22,001 bases of DNA. Origin: JAGXTF01 sp040376005. GTDB lineage: Bacteria; Bacteroidota; Bacteroidia; NS11-12g; UBA955. The notes under the pieces were generated by a model. It saw only the letters and a program-made list of their open reading frames with translations, was not told the DNA's origin and did no database searches. The translations under genes and the position numbers were made by a program. Numbering within the stretch: position 1 is the first letter of the stretch; each line of letters opens with the position of its first letter. The stretch lies in assembly GCA_040376005.1 (NCBI GenBank), contig JBEIRK010000029.1, positions 1 to 22,001 of the forward strand, given 5' to 3'. Shown here piece by piece: positions 7,741 to 15,900 of this stretch.

Positions 7741-9045
7741 ATGATGAATCACTCGCAAGCTTCAAATATGAGAGATACTGAGATCTTCTCTCTGATTAAT
7801 CAAGAACTTCAGCGCCAGCAAGAAGGCATTGAGCTTATTGCCAGCGAAAACTTTGTGAGCCAGCAGGTGATGGAAGCCATGGGCTCTGTGTTGACAAATA
7901 AATATGCTGAGGGCTTACCCGGAAAAAGATATTATGGAGGCTGCCAATTTGTGGACCAAGTAGAACAATTGGCCATAGACCGCTTGAAAAAACTCTTTGG
8001 GGCCGCTTGGGCCAATGTTCAACCCCATAGTGGCGCACAAGCCAATGCCGCGGTTATGCTAGGCGTGCTAAAACCTGGCGATGCCATTTTGGGCTTTGAC
8101 CTCAGCCACGGTGGACACCTTACCCATGGTTCGCCTGTGAACTTTAGTGGCAAACTGTATAAACCCAATTTCTACGGTGTAGAGCAAGAATCAGGACTTA
8201 TCAATTATGACACTGTAGCTGCGAAAGCCAAAGAAGTGAATCCTAAACTCATTATTTGTGGCGCCAGCTCCTACAGCCGCGACTGGGATTATCAACGTTT
8301 ACGAACCATAGCAGATTCAGTGGGAGCCCTACTCTTAGCTGATATATCTCACCCTGCCGGATTAATTGCTACCGGATTGCTCAACAACCCTATGCAGCAT
8401 TGCCATATTATTACCTCTACCACACACAAAACCCTGCGCGGCCCGCGTGGTGGTGTGATTATGATGGGACAAGATTTTGAAAATCCTTGGGGTGAAAAAA
8501 ACCTAAAAGGTGAATTGAAAATGATGAGTGCCATACTCGATGGGGCTGTTTTCCCAGGTACACAGGGTGGTCCGCTAGAGCATGTGATTGCGGCAAAGGC
8601 AATAGCCTTCGGTGAAGCGCTTCAACCTGAGTTTAAAGCCTACCAAATCCAAGTGAAAAACAATGCTGCGGCCCTTGCCCAAGCCATGGTTTCAAAGGGC
8701 TATGCGCTTATCAGTGGCGGCACAGAAAACCACCTCATGCTCATAGATCTGCGTCCAAAAGGCGATGATTTGTTGACCGGTAAATTGGCAGAAAACACCC
8801 TTGAAGCCTGTGACATTACCATAAATAAAAATACTGTTCCTTTTGAAACACGCAGTCCATTCGTAACTTCTGGCATAAGACTGGGCACTCCTGCGGTTAC
8901 CAGCCGCGGACTCAAAGAAGCTGAAATGGAAACCATTGCAGCTATGATAGACAAAGCCCTAACCAACCACAGCAATCCAGAAAAACTTGCCGAGGTAAAG
9001 GCTGAGGTCCATCAATTGATGTCGCGTTTCCCCCTATACGCCTAG
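7741..9045 (+). CDS. glyA: Serine hydroxymethyltransferase
   Basis: A PLP enzyme that interconverts serine and glycine while loading tetrahydrofolate with a one-carbon unit, in the cytosol. At 434 aa it has the normal bacterial length. Recognisable blocks in order are ELIASENFVS (from residue 31), TNKYAEGLPGKRYYGG, the DLSHGGHLTHG loop (120-130), YSRDWDY, DISHPAG (Asp201 contacting the PLP ring nitrogen, His204) and STTHKTLRGPRGG with the PLP-binding Lys230. The C-terminal domain is complete. The start is uncertain: ATG occurs at 7741, 7744 and 7768; related proteins usually begin shortly before RDTxIF, so 7768 is a real alternative. The next gene begins 3 nt after the stop and is likely co-transcribed. 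Unlikely to be anything else. Confidence 0.96.
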   Translation: MMNHSQASNMRDTEIFSLINQELQRQQEGIELIASENFVSQQVMEAMGSVLTNKYAEGLPGKRYYGGCQFVDQVEQLAIDRLKKLFGAAWANVQPHSGAQANAAVMLGVLKPGDAILGFDLSHGGHLTHGSPVNFSGKLYKPNFYGVEQESGLINYDTVAAKAKEVNPKLIICGASSYSRDWDYQRLRTIADSVGALLLADISHPAGLIATGLLNNPMQHCHIITSTTHKTLRGPRGGVIMMGQDFENPWGEKNLKGELKMMSAILDGAVFPGTQGGPLEHVIAAKAIAFGEALQPEFKAYQIQVKNNAAALAQAMVSKGYALISGGTENHLMLIDLRPKGDDLLTGKLAENTLEACDITINKNTVPFETRSPFVTSGIRLGTPAVTSRGLKEAEMETIAAMIDKALTNHSNPEKLAEVKAEVHQLMSRFPLYA

Positions 9046-9048
9046 GTA

Positions 9049-9438
9049 ATGAGTGCTGCAAAGCGCGAACGATGGAATCGAATTTTACAATCCCTAGGGT
9101 TTGCATTTCTGCTGCTATATATCATATTCCCCGGACCGGGAATGATGAAACTTATCTTTTGGATGGGTGCTGTGCTGACCCTAGCAGGTACTGCGCTGGA
9201 AATTGCTAATTATGCGCAGTTCTCTAAAATTCGACAGGAACAATATTCAGGTCTTTTTGTATTTGGAGTTATTGCCAAAATCCTACTGTTCGCCTCCGTT
9301 GTAGCGCGTATTTATGAGGTAAATAATTCCGTGTTTATTCTTCTTGGAAGTATTGTTCTGGTATTTATTTATACCCTTATACAAACCTTCATTGGTGCTC
9401 CTAAAAAAGAAAAATCAGATGTGCTTGATTTGGATTAG
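9049..9438 (+). CDS. Small four-helix integral membrane protein, unknown function
   Basis: A 129-aa protein I do not recognise beyond its membrane topology. A basic N-terminus (MSAAKRERWNR) precedes four hydrophobic segments at about residues 12-30, 32-53, 66-89 and 93-115, and a charged tail (APKKEKSDVLDLD) follows. The positive-inside rule puts both ends in the cytoplasm. It starts 3 nt after the glyA stop and must share its transcript; the pairing may be positional rather than functional. Its stop codon TAG is split by the left boundary of the MITE-like element: TA is target duplication and G is the first base of the element, so the C-terminal residue is unchanged by the insertion. Confidence 0.75.
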   Translation: MSAAKRERWNRILQSLGFAFLLLYIIFPGPGMMKLIFWMGAVLTLAGTALEIANYAQFSKIRQEQYSGLFVFGVIAKILLFASVVARIYEVNNSVFILLGSIVLVFIYTLIQTFIGAPKKEKSDVLDLD

Positions 9439-9625
9439 AAGCTATCTCAAAAAAGGCATTTAAGGCAATTTCAAGTATTTTGGTGAAAACTGAGGCGGTT
9501 CACGCATTTCAGGCTGGTGGCCTGAAAAAGCGGGCCAACGAAAGGTTTCGACAAAAGACGTAGGGAAATTAATATTCATGAATTGAACTAAATAAATTGA
9601 CCAAATGGACTTTCGAGATGGCTTC
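9438..9625. mobile_element. MITE-like element with terminal inverted repeats and TA duplication
   Basis: The ends are inverted repeats: GAAGCTATCTCAAAA at 9438-9452 and, on the other strand from 9625 inward, GAAGCCATCTCGAAA (13 of 15 identical). Similarity continues inward with small gaps (shared CATTT and CAATTT words) to about 34 nt. Both ends are flanked by TA (9436-9437 and 9626-9627), the target duplication typical of IS630/Tc1/mariner elements. At 188 bp it has no room for a transposase and no significant frame, so it would be non-autonomous. Inside, TTTCAGGC (9507-9514) and GCCTGAAA (9520-9527) form an 8-bp hairpin with a 5-nt loop. It occupies the whole gap between two convergent genes and completes both TAG stop codons. 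Family assignment rests on the TA duplication only. Confidence 0.65.
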
Positions 9626-11061
9626 TAGTTTTTCTTCGTAAAAAAAGATTGTATTTCTGCCTTAAATATTCCTGATATCCATAAGGAAATAGGGAGACAT
9701 ATTGCTACAGCAATAATGGCATAAAACCCATGCAACAAGTCACGTAAAATAAAACCCGAAATCAGCATCAATAAAAGCACAATGGATACTTGGATTAAAC
9801 GTTCAATTCTAAACTCAAATGCTTTATTGGTAAAAGATTTCCATAAACAAAATGCCGCATAAATACTCTGGGTAATAAAGCATACCCACGCTGCGCCCAA
9901 AGCTCCATATTTCGGAACCAATACATAATTACCAGCTGCATTCACCACCAACAATAACAAGGCTGAAATGGCCAAATATTTCACCTGCTTATTCGCAGTT
10001 AACCATGTACCAAAAATATGGATGAGTGACATAGGAATAAAGCTCAAAATAAGTGGTGTAAATATGGCAGCCGATTTCACCAATTCTGCTTCATTTCCAT
10101 AGGTATCTTTATACAATATTTGCAAAATATCAGGGCCAAAAAACAAGGCACAAACGGCCGCGGGTAAAGCTGCCAGCATCACAATTCTAAAATTGGTCCA
10201 AATCAGGGAATCGGTCGATTCCTTGCGTGCGGCCATGCCGCTAAACAAGGGCAACAGCATGCTGCTAATCAATGCCGAAAAAATGAGTGCGGCGTCTAAC
10301 AATCTAAAACTTTGCGCATAAAGTCCCGCTTCTGCATAACCTCCTGCAGACAGGTTTTTGATAAATAATGCATCAATGCGTGTGAAAAATGACATGGCAA
10401 AGGCCAACAGCGCGAACCACTGGGTTTGTTTCCATAAATCCGAAAACCCGGTTGATATATTGCTTTCCAAAATCGGCGCACGTCGAAAGGCAAGCCATAC
10501 TGATAGCAACAGTGCGCATAGATAACCAGCAGTTTGGGCAACTAAGAAAACCAATACCCCTTGATAGCCTTTAAATCCTGAACCAAAAAGCAAGCCTGCG
10601 CACACCAATATGGCCACCAATCTGTCGGTCACTGAAATAATACTGTCGGTTTTAAAGTGATGCCGTCCCTGCAATACGGCGCGGTAAAAGAGCACAAAAC
10701 CTGCCAATATTTGATTGCCCGCGGCCAAGGCCAAGAGCCATGGATCGAACTTTTGCCACAATCCCAATCCCATAACCATTGCCGCATAGAGCAGCGCAAG
10801 TCCTAAGCGCAATTTCAATAAAGATCTTGCCTCATGTGGATTTCCACTGGCCCCTACACGAGCTGAAACAAAATTATTTAATCCAAAATCCAGCAGGATA
10901 TTGAAGAGCAAACCAAAACTAAAAATTACAAAATATTGGCCATACCAAACATCGCCAAGTTGTATTTGAGCCAAGCGGTCTACCCCAAAAATCCATAGGG
11001 GCTTTACCAGCCAATTGAGTGACTGCAGTAATAAAAGATTGCCAACGAATCTGCGCTGCAC
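9625..11061 (-). CDS. Wzx-type polysaccharide flippase (MOP superfamily)
   Basis: A 478-aa polytopic inner-membrane protein with roughly 12-14 hydrophobic segments spread over its full length, of the polysaccharide transporter / oligosaccharide flippase type. It probably flips lipid-linked O-antigen, capsule or exopolysaccharide units from the cytoplasmic to the periplasmic face. Family-typical features are the N-terminal KPLWIFGVDRL, the DFGLNNF motif near residue 60, charged cytoplasmic loops (ARVGASGNPHEARSL) and a second half with GALGAAWV near residue 390. The start is forced: an in-frame TAA lies 18 nt upstream and no ATG precedes conserved sequence, so GTG 11061 is used. The stop TAG (9625-9627) is completed by the G at the right end of the MITE-like element. 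No other polymerase or transferase genes adjoin it; the nearest glycan genes are yfhO and the GT2 gene some 2 kb away. Confidence 0.9.
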   Translation of the reverse strand: MQRRFVGNLLLLQSLNWLVKPLWIFGVDRLAQIQLGDVWYGQYFVIFSFGLLFNILLDFGLNNFVSARVGASGNPHEARSLLKLRLGLALLYAAMVMGLGLWQKFDPWLLALAAGNQILAGFVLFYRAVLQGRHHFKTDSIISVTDRLVAILVCAGLLFGSGFKGYQGVLVFLVAQTAGYLCALLLSVWLAFRRAPILESNISTGFSDLWKQTQWFALLAFAMSFFTRIDALFIKNLSAGGYAEAGLYAQSFRLLDAALIFSALISSMLLPLFSGMAARKESTDSLIWTNFRIVMLAALPAAVCALFFGPDILQILYKDTYGNEAELVKSAAIFTPLILSFIPMSLIHIFGTWLTANKQVKYLAISALLLLVVNAAGNYVLVPKYGALGAAWVCFITQSIYAAFCLWKSFTNKAFEFRIERLIQVSIVLLLMLISGFILRDLLHGFYAIIAVAICLPISLWISGIFKAEIQSFFTKKN

Positions 11062-11065
11062 AGGG

Positions 11066-11073
11066 CAAATATA
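11066..11073 (-). promoter_or_regulatory. -7 promoter element of the flippase gene
   Basis: Minus-strand TATATTTG (11073-11066) is an exact TAnnTTTG. Only 4 nt separate it from the GTG start at 11061, so transcription would begin at or next to the start codon. No convincing -33 TTG lies at the usual distance. Confidence 0.5.
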
Positions 11074-11111
11074 GTTAGCTTAGAAGTCATTGACGTGAAA
11101 AATCCACGCTG

Positions 11112-11139
11112 ATTGGGCCAAAAATGTTTGCTAACTTTG
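11112..11139 (+). promoter_or_regulatory. Promoter of the 189-aa conserved gene
   Basis: TAACTTTG at 11132-11139 matches the -7 consensus exactly, with ATTG at 11112-11115 as the -33 candidate (16-nt gap). The TTG start codon follows 7 nt after the -7 box. The TAA of the -7 box is also the in-frame stop that bounds the reading frame, which rules out any earlier start. Confidence 0.55.
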
Positions 11140-11146
11140 CAGCGCC

Positions 11147-11716
11147 TTGCACGATATAGAGCCATATTTTAGCTGGATGCACATGTACAAAGCCTGTGAA
11201 GACCCCCGTTCGCCCTTTTACCAGCGAGAGTACAGTGAATTCCATTTTGAACATGCCATTTACAATCACCTCATCCACCCGCAGTGGGATGATTTTGGTT
11301 CTCAAACCTTATACTTAAAAATCCTGTATGCGGATTACGAAGAGGGCTATGCCATCATAGAAATGTTGGGTGAATGGAATGATGCTTTGTATAACGATAT
11401 TATGATGCTGAAACGCGACCTAATTGAGTTAATAATGGATGAAGGAATTGATAAATTTATCCTTATCGGAGAAAACATACTCAACTTCCATTCTTCAGAC
11501 GACAGCTATTATGAAGATTGGTTTCAAGATGCAGAAGCGGGTTGGACCGCCATGGTCAATTTTAGAGAACATGTCTTAGAAGAGTTTCGAAAAACAGGAA
11601 TAGACTATTACATGAACTTTGGCGGTGAGCTCGATGATATTACATGGCGCAAGCTGTCGCCACGGCAGTTCTATGAGAAAATAGAAGGCATTATAAGCCG
11701 CAGATTGAACGGGTGA
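11147..11716 (+). CDS. Conserved Bacteroidota protein of unknown function
   Basis: A 189-aa acidic soluble protein with no signal peptide and no membrane segment. Aromatic and acidic residues are frequent (YYEDWFQDAEAGW near residue 120), and blocks such as LYLKILYADYEEGYAIIEMLGEW and FILIGENILNFH look like an alpha/beta fold. I recall similar proteins of the same length in many Bacteroidota, with conserved IEP near the N-terminus, but know no assigned function. That N-terminus favours the TTG start at 11147, the first possible codon after the in-frame TAA at 11132; ATG 11177 or 11183 would remove IEPYFSW. It is divergent from the flippase gene and followed 95 nt later by pdhB, which has its own promoter, so it is probably monocistronic. 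Confidence 0.85.
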   Translation: MHDIEPYFSWMHMYKACEDPRSPFYQREYSEFHFEHAIYNHLIHPQWDDFGSQTLYLKILYADYEEGYAIIEMLGEWNDALYNDIMMLKRDLIELIMDEGIDKFILIGENILNFHSSDDSYYEDWFQDAEAGWTAMVNFREHVLEEFRKTGIDYYMNFGGELDDITWRKLSPRQFYEKIEGIISRRLNG

Positions 11717-11722
11717 GAAAAA

Positions 11723-11739
11723 CTTTCAAAATTTGAAAG
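11723..11739. promoter_or_regulatory. 17-bp palindrome upstream of pdhB
   Basis: CTTTCAAA and TTTGAAAG flank a single A, giving a perfect 8+1+8 palindrome. It begins 6 nt after the stop of the 189-aa gene and about 40 nt before the pdhB -7 box. Symmetry and position fit a dimeric repressor or activator site; it has no GC content or T tract to make it a good terminator. Confidence 0.35.
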
Positions 11740-11780
11740 GAAATAATTGGCTTTGCACCCCATAACTCTAGCGATTTTAC

Positions 11781-11788
11781 TATTTTTG
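11781..11788 (+). promoter_or_regulatory. -7 promoter element of pdhB
   Basis: TATTTTTG is an exact TAnnTTTG and ends 23 nt before ATG 11812, giving a leader of about 20 nt. A TTTG at 11752-11755 is a possible -33 element, but the 25-nt gap is long. Confidence 0.45.
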
Positions 11789-11811
11789 TACCCCCTTCGG
11801 GGAAATTCCTT

Positions 11812-12792
11812 ATGAAAGAAGTTCAATTCAGAGAAGCCCTGCGTGAAGCTATGCAGGAGGAAATGCGCCGCGACGAACGTGTGTTTTTGCTCGGAGAAGA
11901 AGTAGCAGAATACAACGGCGCTTATAAAGTGAGCCAAGGTATGCTGGCTGAGTTTGGTGAAAAACGTGTAATAGATACCCCTATTGCCGAACTTGGTTTT
12001 GCGGGTATCGCTGTGGGTGCTGCCATGAATGGCTTGAGACCCATTTGCGAATTTATGACTTTCAATTTCTCTCTTGTGGCCATTGATCAGGTGATTAATG
12101 CAGCTGCAAAAATCAACAGCATGAGCAATGGTCAATACCTCGCACCCATGGTATTTAGAGGACCTACTGGCAGTGCAGGCCAATTGGCGCAACAGCACAG
12201 CCAAAATTTCGAAAACTGGTATGCAAATACCCCAGGCCTTAAAGTGGTGGTGCCGAGCAATCCAGCCGACGCAAAAGGACTATTGAAAAGCGCCATCCGC
12301 GATGAAAATCCTGTGATTTTCATGGAAAGCGAACAAATGTATGGCTTCAAAGGCATGATTCCTGAAGGTGAATACACCATTCCAATCGGAGCAGCCGATG
12401 TAGTAAAAGAAGGAAGCGATGTAACCATTGTGTCTTTTGGCAAAATGATGCTGCGCGCCCATACTGCGGTAGAAGAGCTGGCCAAAGAAGGCATTAATGC
12501 TGAATTAATAGATCTTCGCACGGTGCGCCCTATCGACTACGATACTGTGATTCGCAGTGTGCAAAAAACCAACCGCTTGGTGATTGTTGAAGAAGCTTGG
12601 CCCCTAGCAAGTATCAGCAGCGAGCTTAGCCATATCGTGCAACGCCGTGCCTTCGATTACCTAGATGCGCCTGTACACAGGGTTACTAGCATGGATACCA
12701 ACTTGCCCTATGCCGGAGTATTTGTAGATGCCTACCTGCCTAGTGTTGAACGCATTGTAAAAGCAGCAAAAGAGGTTACTTACAAAGGCTAA
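11812..12792 (+). CDS. pdhB: Pyruvate dehydrogenase E1 component, beta subunit
   Basis: A 326-aa protein, the usual length of the separate E1 beta chain. With the alpha chain and thiamine diphosphate it decarboxylates pyruvate and passes the acetyl group to the lipoyl E2 in the cytosolic complex. The pyrimidine-binding domain occupies about residues 1-180, with LLGEEVAEYNGAYKVSQG, DTPIAELGFAGIAVGAA (Glu60, which activates the cofactor) and GPTGSAGQLAQQHSQ (His129). The transketolase C-terminal domain is about 200-320 (DVTIVSFG, IDLRTVRPID, VIVEEAW). Similarity to branched-chain 2-oxoacid dehydrogenase E1 beta exists, but these motifs fit the pyruvate type better. No alpha-subunit or E2 gene adjoins it, so the subunit genes are dispersed in this genome. 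ATG 11812 is preceded by an AT-rich leader without Shine-Dalgarno. Confidence 0.93.
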   Translation: MKEVQFREALREAMQEEMRRDERVFLLGEEVAEYNGAYKVSQGMLAEFGEKRVIDTPIAELGFAGIAVGAAMNGLRPICEFMTFNFSLVAIDQVINAAAKINSMSNGQYLAPMVFRGPTGSAGQLAQQHSQNFENWYANTPGLKVVVPSNPADAKGLLKSAIRDENPVIFMESEQMYGFKGMIPEGEYTIPIGAADVVKEGSDVTIVSFGKMMLRAHTAVEELAKEGINAELIDLRTVRPIDYDTVIRSVQKTNRLVIVEEAWPLASISSELSHIVQRRAFDYLDAPVHRVTSMDTNLPYAGVFVDAYLPSVERIVKAAKEVTYKG

Positions 12793-12797
12793 TGCGC

Positions 12798-12816
12798 TGC
12801 TGAGTATAATTCAGCA
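12798..12816 (+). terminator. Weak hairpin after pdhB
   Basis: TGCTGA (12798-12803) and TCAGCA (12811-12816) form a 6-bp stem with a 7-nt loop 5 nt after the pdhB stop, followed only by TTTCG. It may weakly terminate pdhB transcription. The rest of 12793-12921 shows only the promoter of the next gene. Confidence 0.25.
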
Positions 12817-12878
12817 TTTCGCTGCACCCAAAAAGCCCTGAGAGCCTCCACTTATTCCATCGTAGCTGCTTGATTCCC

Positions 12879-12910
12879 TTTGCTTTTTTGAGGTTTATCA
12901 GCTAAGTTTG
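12879..12910 (+). promoter_or_regulatory. Canonical Bacteroidota promoter of the giant surface protein
   Basis: TTTG (12879-12882) and TAAGTTTG (12903-12910) match the -33 and -7 elements exactly with a 20-nt spacer, the optimum for the Bacteroidota primary sigma factor. The -7 box ends 11 nt before the TTG start at 12922, so the untranslated leader would be only a few nt. Confidence 0.65.
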
Positions 12911-12921
12911 TTATCCCTCTT

Positions 12922-15900
12922 TTGAGCACAAAATTTAAGTCCCTGATACTATCTCTCAGTGTTTTGCTGTGCCTTGCGTTTGGCACCCAGGAGAGCTATG
13001 GGCAGTGTTCAGCCAATATCCGTTCGATTGCTAAGGTATGCGCCAAAACAGATGTTTCTTTTGAGGCTACAGATAGCACGCCTGGAAGGAAATACAAATG
13101 GAACTTTGGCGATCCGTTTAGCGGTATATTGAATGAAGATTCTATACGCAATACGGCACACTATTTTTCCGACAGCGGCACCTATACCATTACCCTCATT
13201 GTCTCTGATACGAATTGTGCAGATACGCAAACGACAACCTTGCAGGTAGCCGCAGCGCCATCGATCAACTACACGCTAAATAATGGATGTAAAGGATTAC
13301 TTGCCGCTTTCACAAATACAAGCCAAGCCGGGAACTATGATTCAATCATTTCCTATAATTGGGACCTTGGAAATGGCAGTAGCTCTTCACAACAGCACCC
13401 GAGTCAAACCTACAGCGCAACAGGTGCCTACACCATTAGCCTCATCACACGCACTGCAGCAGGATGCAGGGATACTCTGATCAAGAATATTGATATTTAC
13501 AAAACGCCCAATGGCAGTCGGATACAATCCAAAATTTGCAAAAATGGCAAGGTAGATTTCAAAGGAGACACGCTGTATAAAGCCACTTCCTACAAGTGGT
13601 TTTTTGGCGATAGCAGCAGCTTTGTACAAAAAGATGTTTCCCACGTCTTTACAAAAGCCGGTGTATTCAAACCTCTCTTGGTGGTAAGCTATCCCCTAAC
13701 TTCATGCACCACAAAGATTGACAGCGTTATTGTAAAGAAGCTCCCTGAGTCTGATTTTCAAGTGTTGCAAGATACATTTTGCTTTAACTACAATCAGGTA
13801 TGCTTGAAATTGGGCCACCCAGATGCCAGTTTAACCGCCAGAAGCGTCATTTTTGACGATGGTTTTGATTACGATATAGCGCCCTTCTCAGACAGCTTCA
13901 TTTGCCACAAATACCAAGATACCGGCGGCGGGAGTTATAGCCTAACCGTTGAGCTGATTGATTCTAATGGCTGTATTTCTTCTACCACCCAAAAAAATGT
14001 CGTGGTAATTCTGCCTCATGTAAAAGCCGATTTCGACTTTCCTGCTGGTGATGGTTGCTTTAAAACCTCTGTAGATATTGAAAACCTGTCGAACAAAACG
14101 CCTCCGCTAATTACCAAATACCTCTGGGATTTTGGTGATGGCACCATCGACACCACGAATTGGACCAATTTCAGCCATACCTATACCATTAATGGCAGCT
14201 TTATCATCAAGCTTGTGATTGAGGATAAATATGGATGTGCTGATACTCTCATAGCAGGACAAGCAGTGCAGAACACCAACTTTGTAGTGGATGCCGTAAT
14301 CGATACACTGCAGGGCATTTGCTTCAACAACAATTTCGCCCGATTTATTCAAACGCCTGTCCCAGGTGGAACTATAGAATGGTCATTCGGCAATGGCTAT
14401 AAGAGTCCTTTGTTCACGGCGCTTCACAGCTATGGTGCACCCGGTGTTTACCGCCCTTTTGTAACGATAAGTAAAAATGGCTGCGACAGCACAACCCTGC
14501 TCGATACCATTGTAATACATGGACCAGTGGCAGCTTTTGGGGCCATTCAAAACCGCTATCAATGCCAAGTAAAGGATACAGTATACTTCCAGAATAACAG
14601 TGCATTGTTTCGAAATAAAAGCGCTGTAGTGAAATGGAGTTCGGGTGATTATATAGGAAGCACCTGTACCACCAATACGAAAGATGGGATCAATGTGGGC
14701 ATGAATTGCAAATTCAGCACCGATTCCGCATCGTTTCAATACATTTACCCAAAGGGCATAGATACCTGTTACTATGCAACCTTAACGGTTACTGATACGG
14801 TGCTAGGTTGCAGCCACACCACATTTGCAGCAGTGCCCATGATGCGGCCAAAGGCGAAAGGGCTTTTTGTACCCTCCACAACCAAACCATGCCCCGGTCC
14901 TGAACCCTATAAAACCGTTACGTTTAACAATGCCCTGCCCAAGCCACAGTGCTTAAAATATGCATGGTGGGTTATGTGGGATTCACTAGAAGCTAGGCGC
15001 AACGGCAATTTTGACTCGTATTGGCGCTTTAACTCAGGAGGATTTAATTACAGCTATTCCAAATATGCAGGGGATAGCAACGGATATGTTTCTATAGGCC
15101 TTATTGTGGAAAACGGCATGGATACCAATGGGGTGATTTGCCGAGATACAGGTTGGTTCCACCACATCATTAGGGTTACCCGCGTTAGCCCGAATTTTAA
15201 CAGCAGTTATACCCCTAGCCAATATTATTGTCCAGGCTCAGACTTTGCTTTCTATCCCATTGATTCTAGCCAAAGAACTGCCTCGCGTTTTGTGTGGGAT
15301 TTTGATGATGGCAGCATAGTTTCCACGACTTCTCAAGGGTATCAAACGCACCGCTTTAAGCGATCTGGCGTGTATCGTGTAAGACTAACTGTCTTTGATT
15401 CATCGGGTTGTAGCGTAGATAGCTCTATGCTCGTAAACATCGGTTTTAGACCTGACTTTTATACCTCGTCCACCTTTGAGTGCATTGGCGACTCTTTCCA
15501 GATTTTTGAAAACAACAGGTACTATAAAACTACGGTTGGAACCACTGCATATTGGAGTGATAGCAGCAGGGCCTCGATAGAAACCCTGCAATGGAATTTG
15601 GGAGATGGAAGTGGTTTTAACACCCTAGGCCCAAACCCTGTAGTTCGCATCAATACACCTGGTGTATATGCTATAAGCATGGCAGCTACCGACAGCGTAG
15701 GTTGTAAAGACACACTTTTCAATTTTGTAAACATCCGTGTTTCTGGTGTTTATGCGGGATTTATTCTACCCGCAGATACCGTGCTCTGTGCCCAAACGCT
15801 GAAGATAAAAACCAGTGCTTCAACAACGGATTGGCCAAGTGGCCGAAAACTCGCTGGAGATACGGTTACCAATTGGGAATATGATTTTAGAACCGTCTAT

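Noticed and set aside
7652..7765. N-terminal extension of the YfhO protein to a start at 7765
   Set aside because: It would overlap divergent glyA and adds 38 residues without signal or membrane character; ATG 7651 directly precedes the first helix.
11671..12204. 177-codon open frame on the minus strand opposite pdhB
   Set aside because: It lies antisense to a certain housekeeping gene, its protein has no recognisable domain and it follows from the codon use of pdhB.
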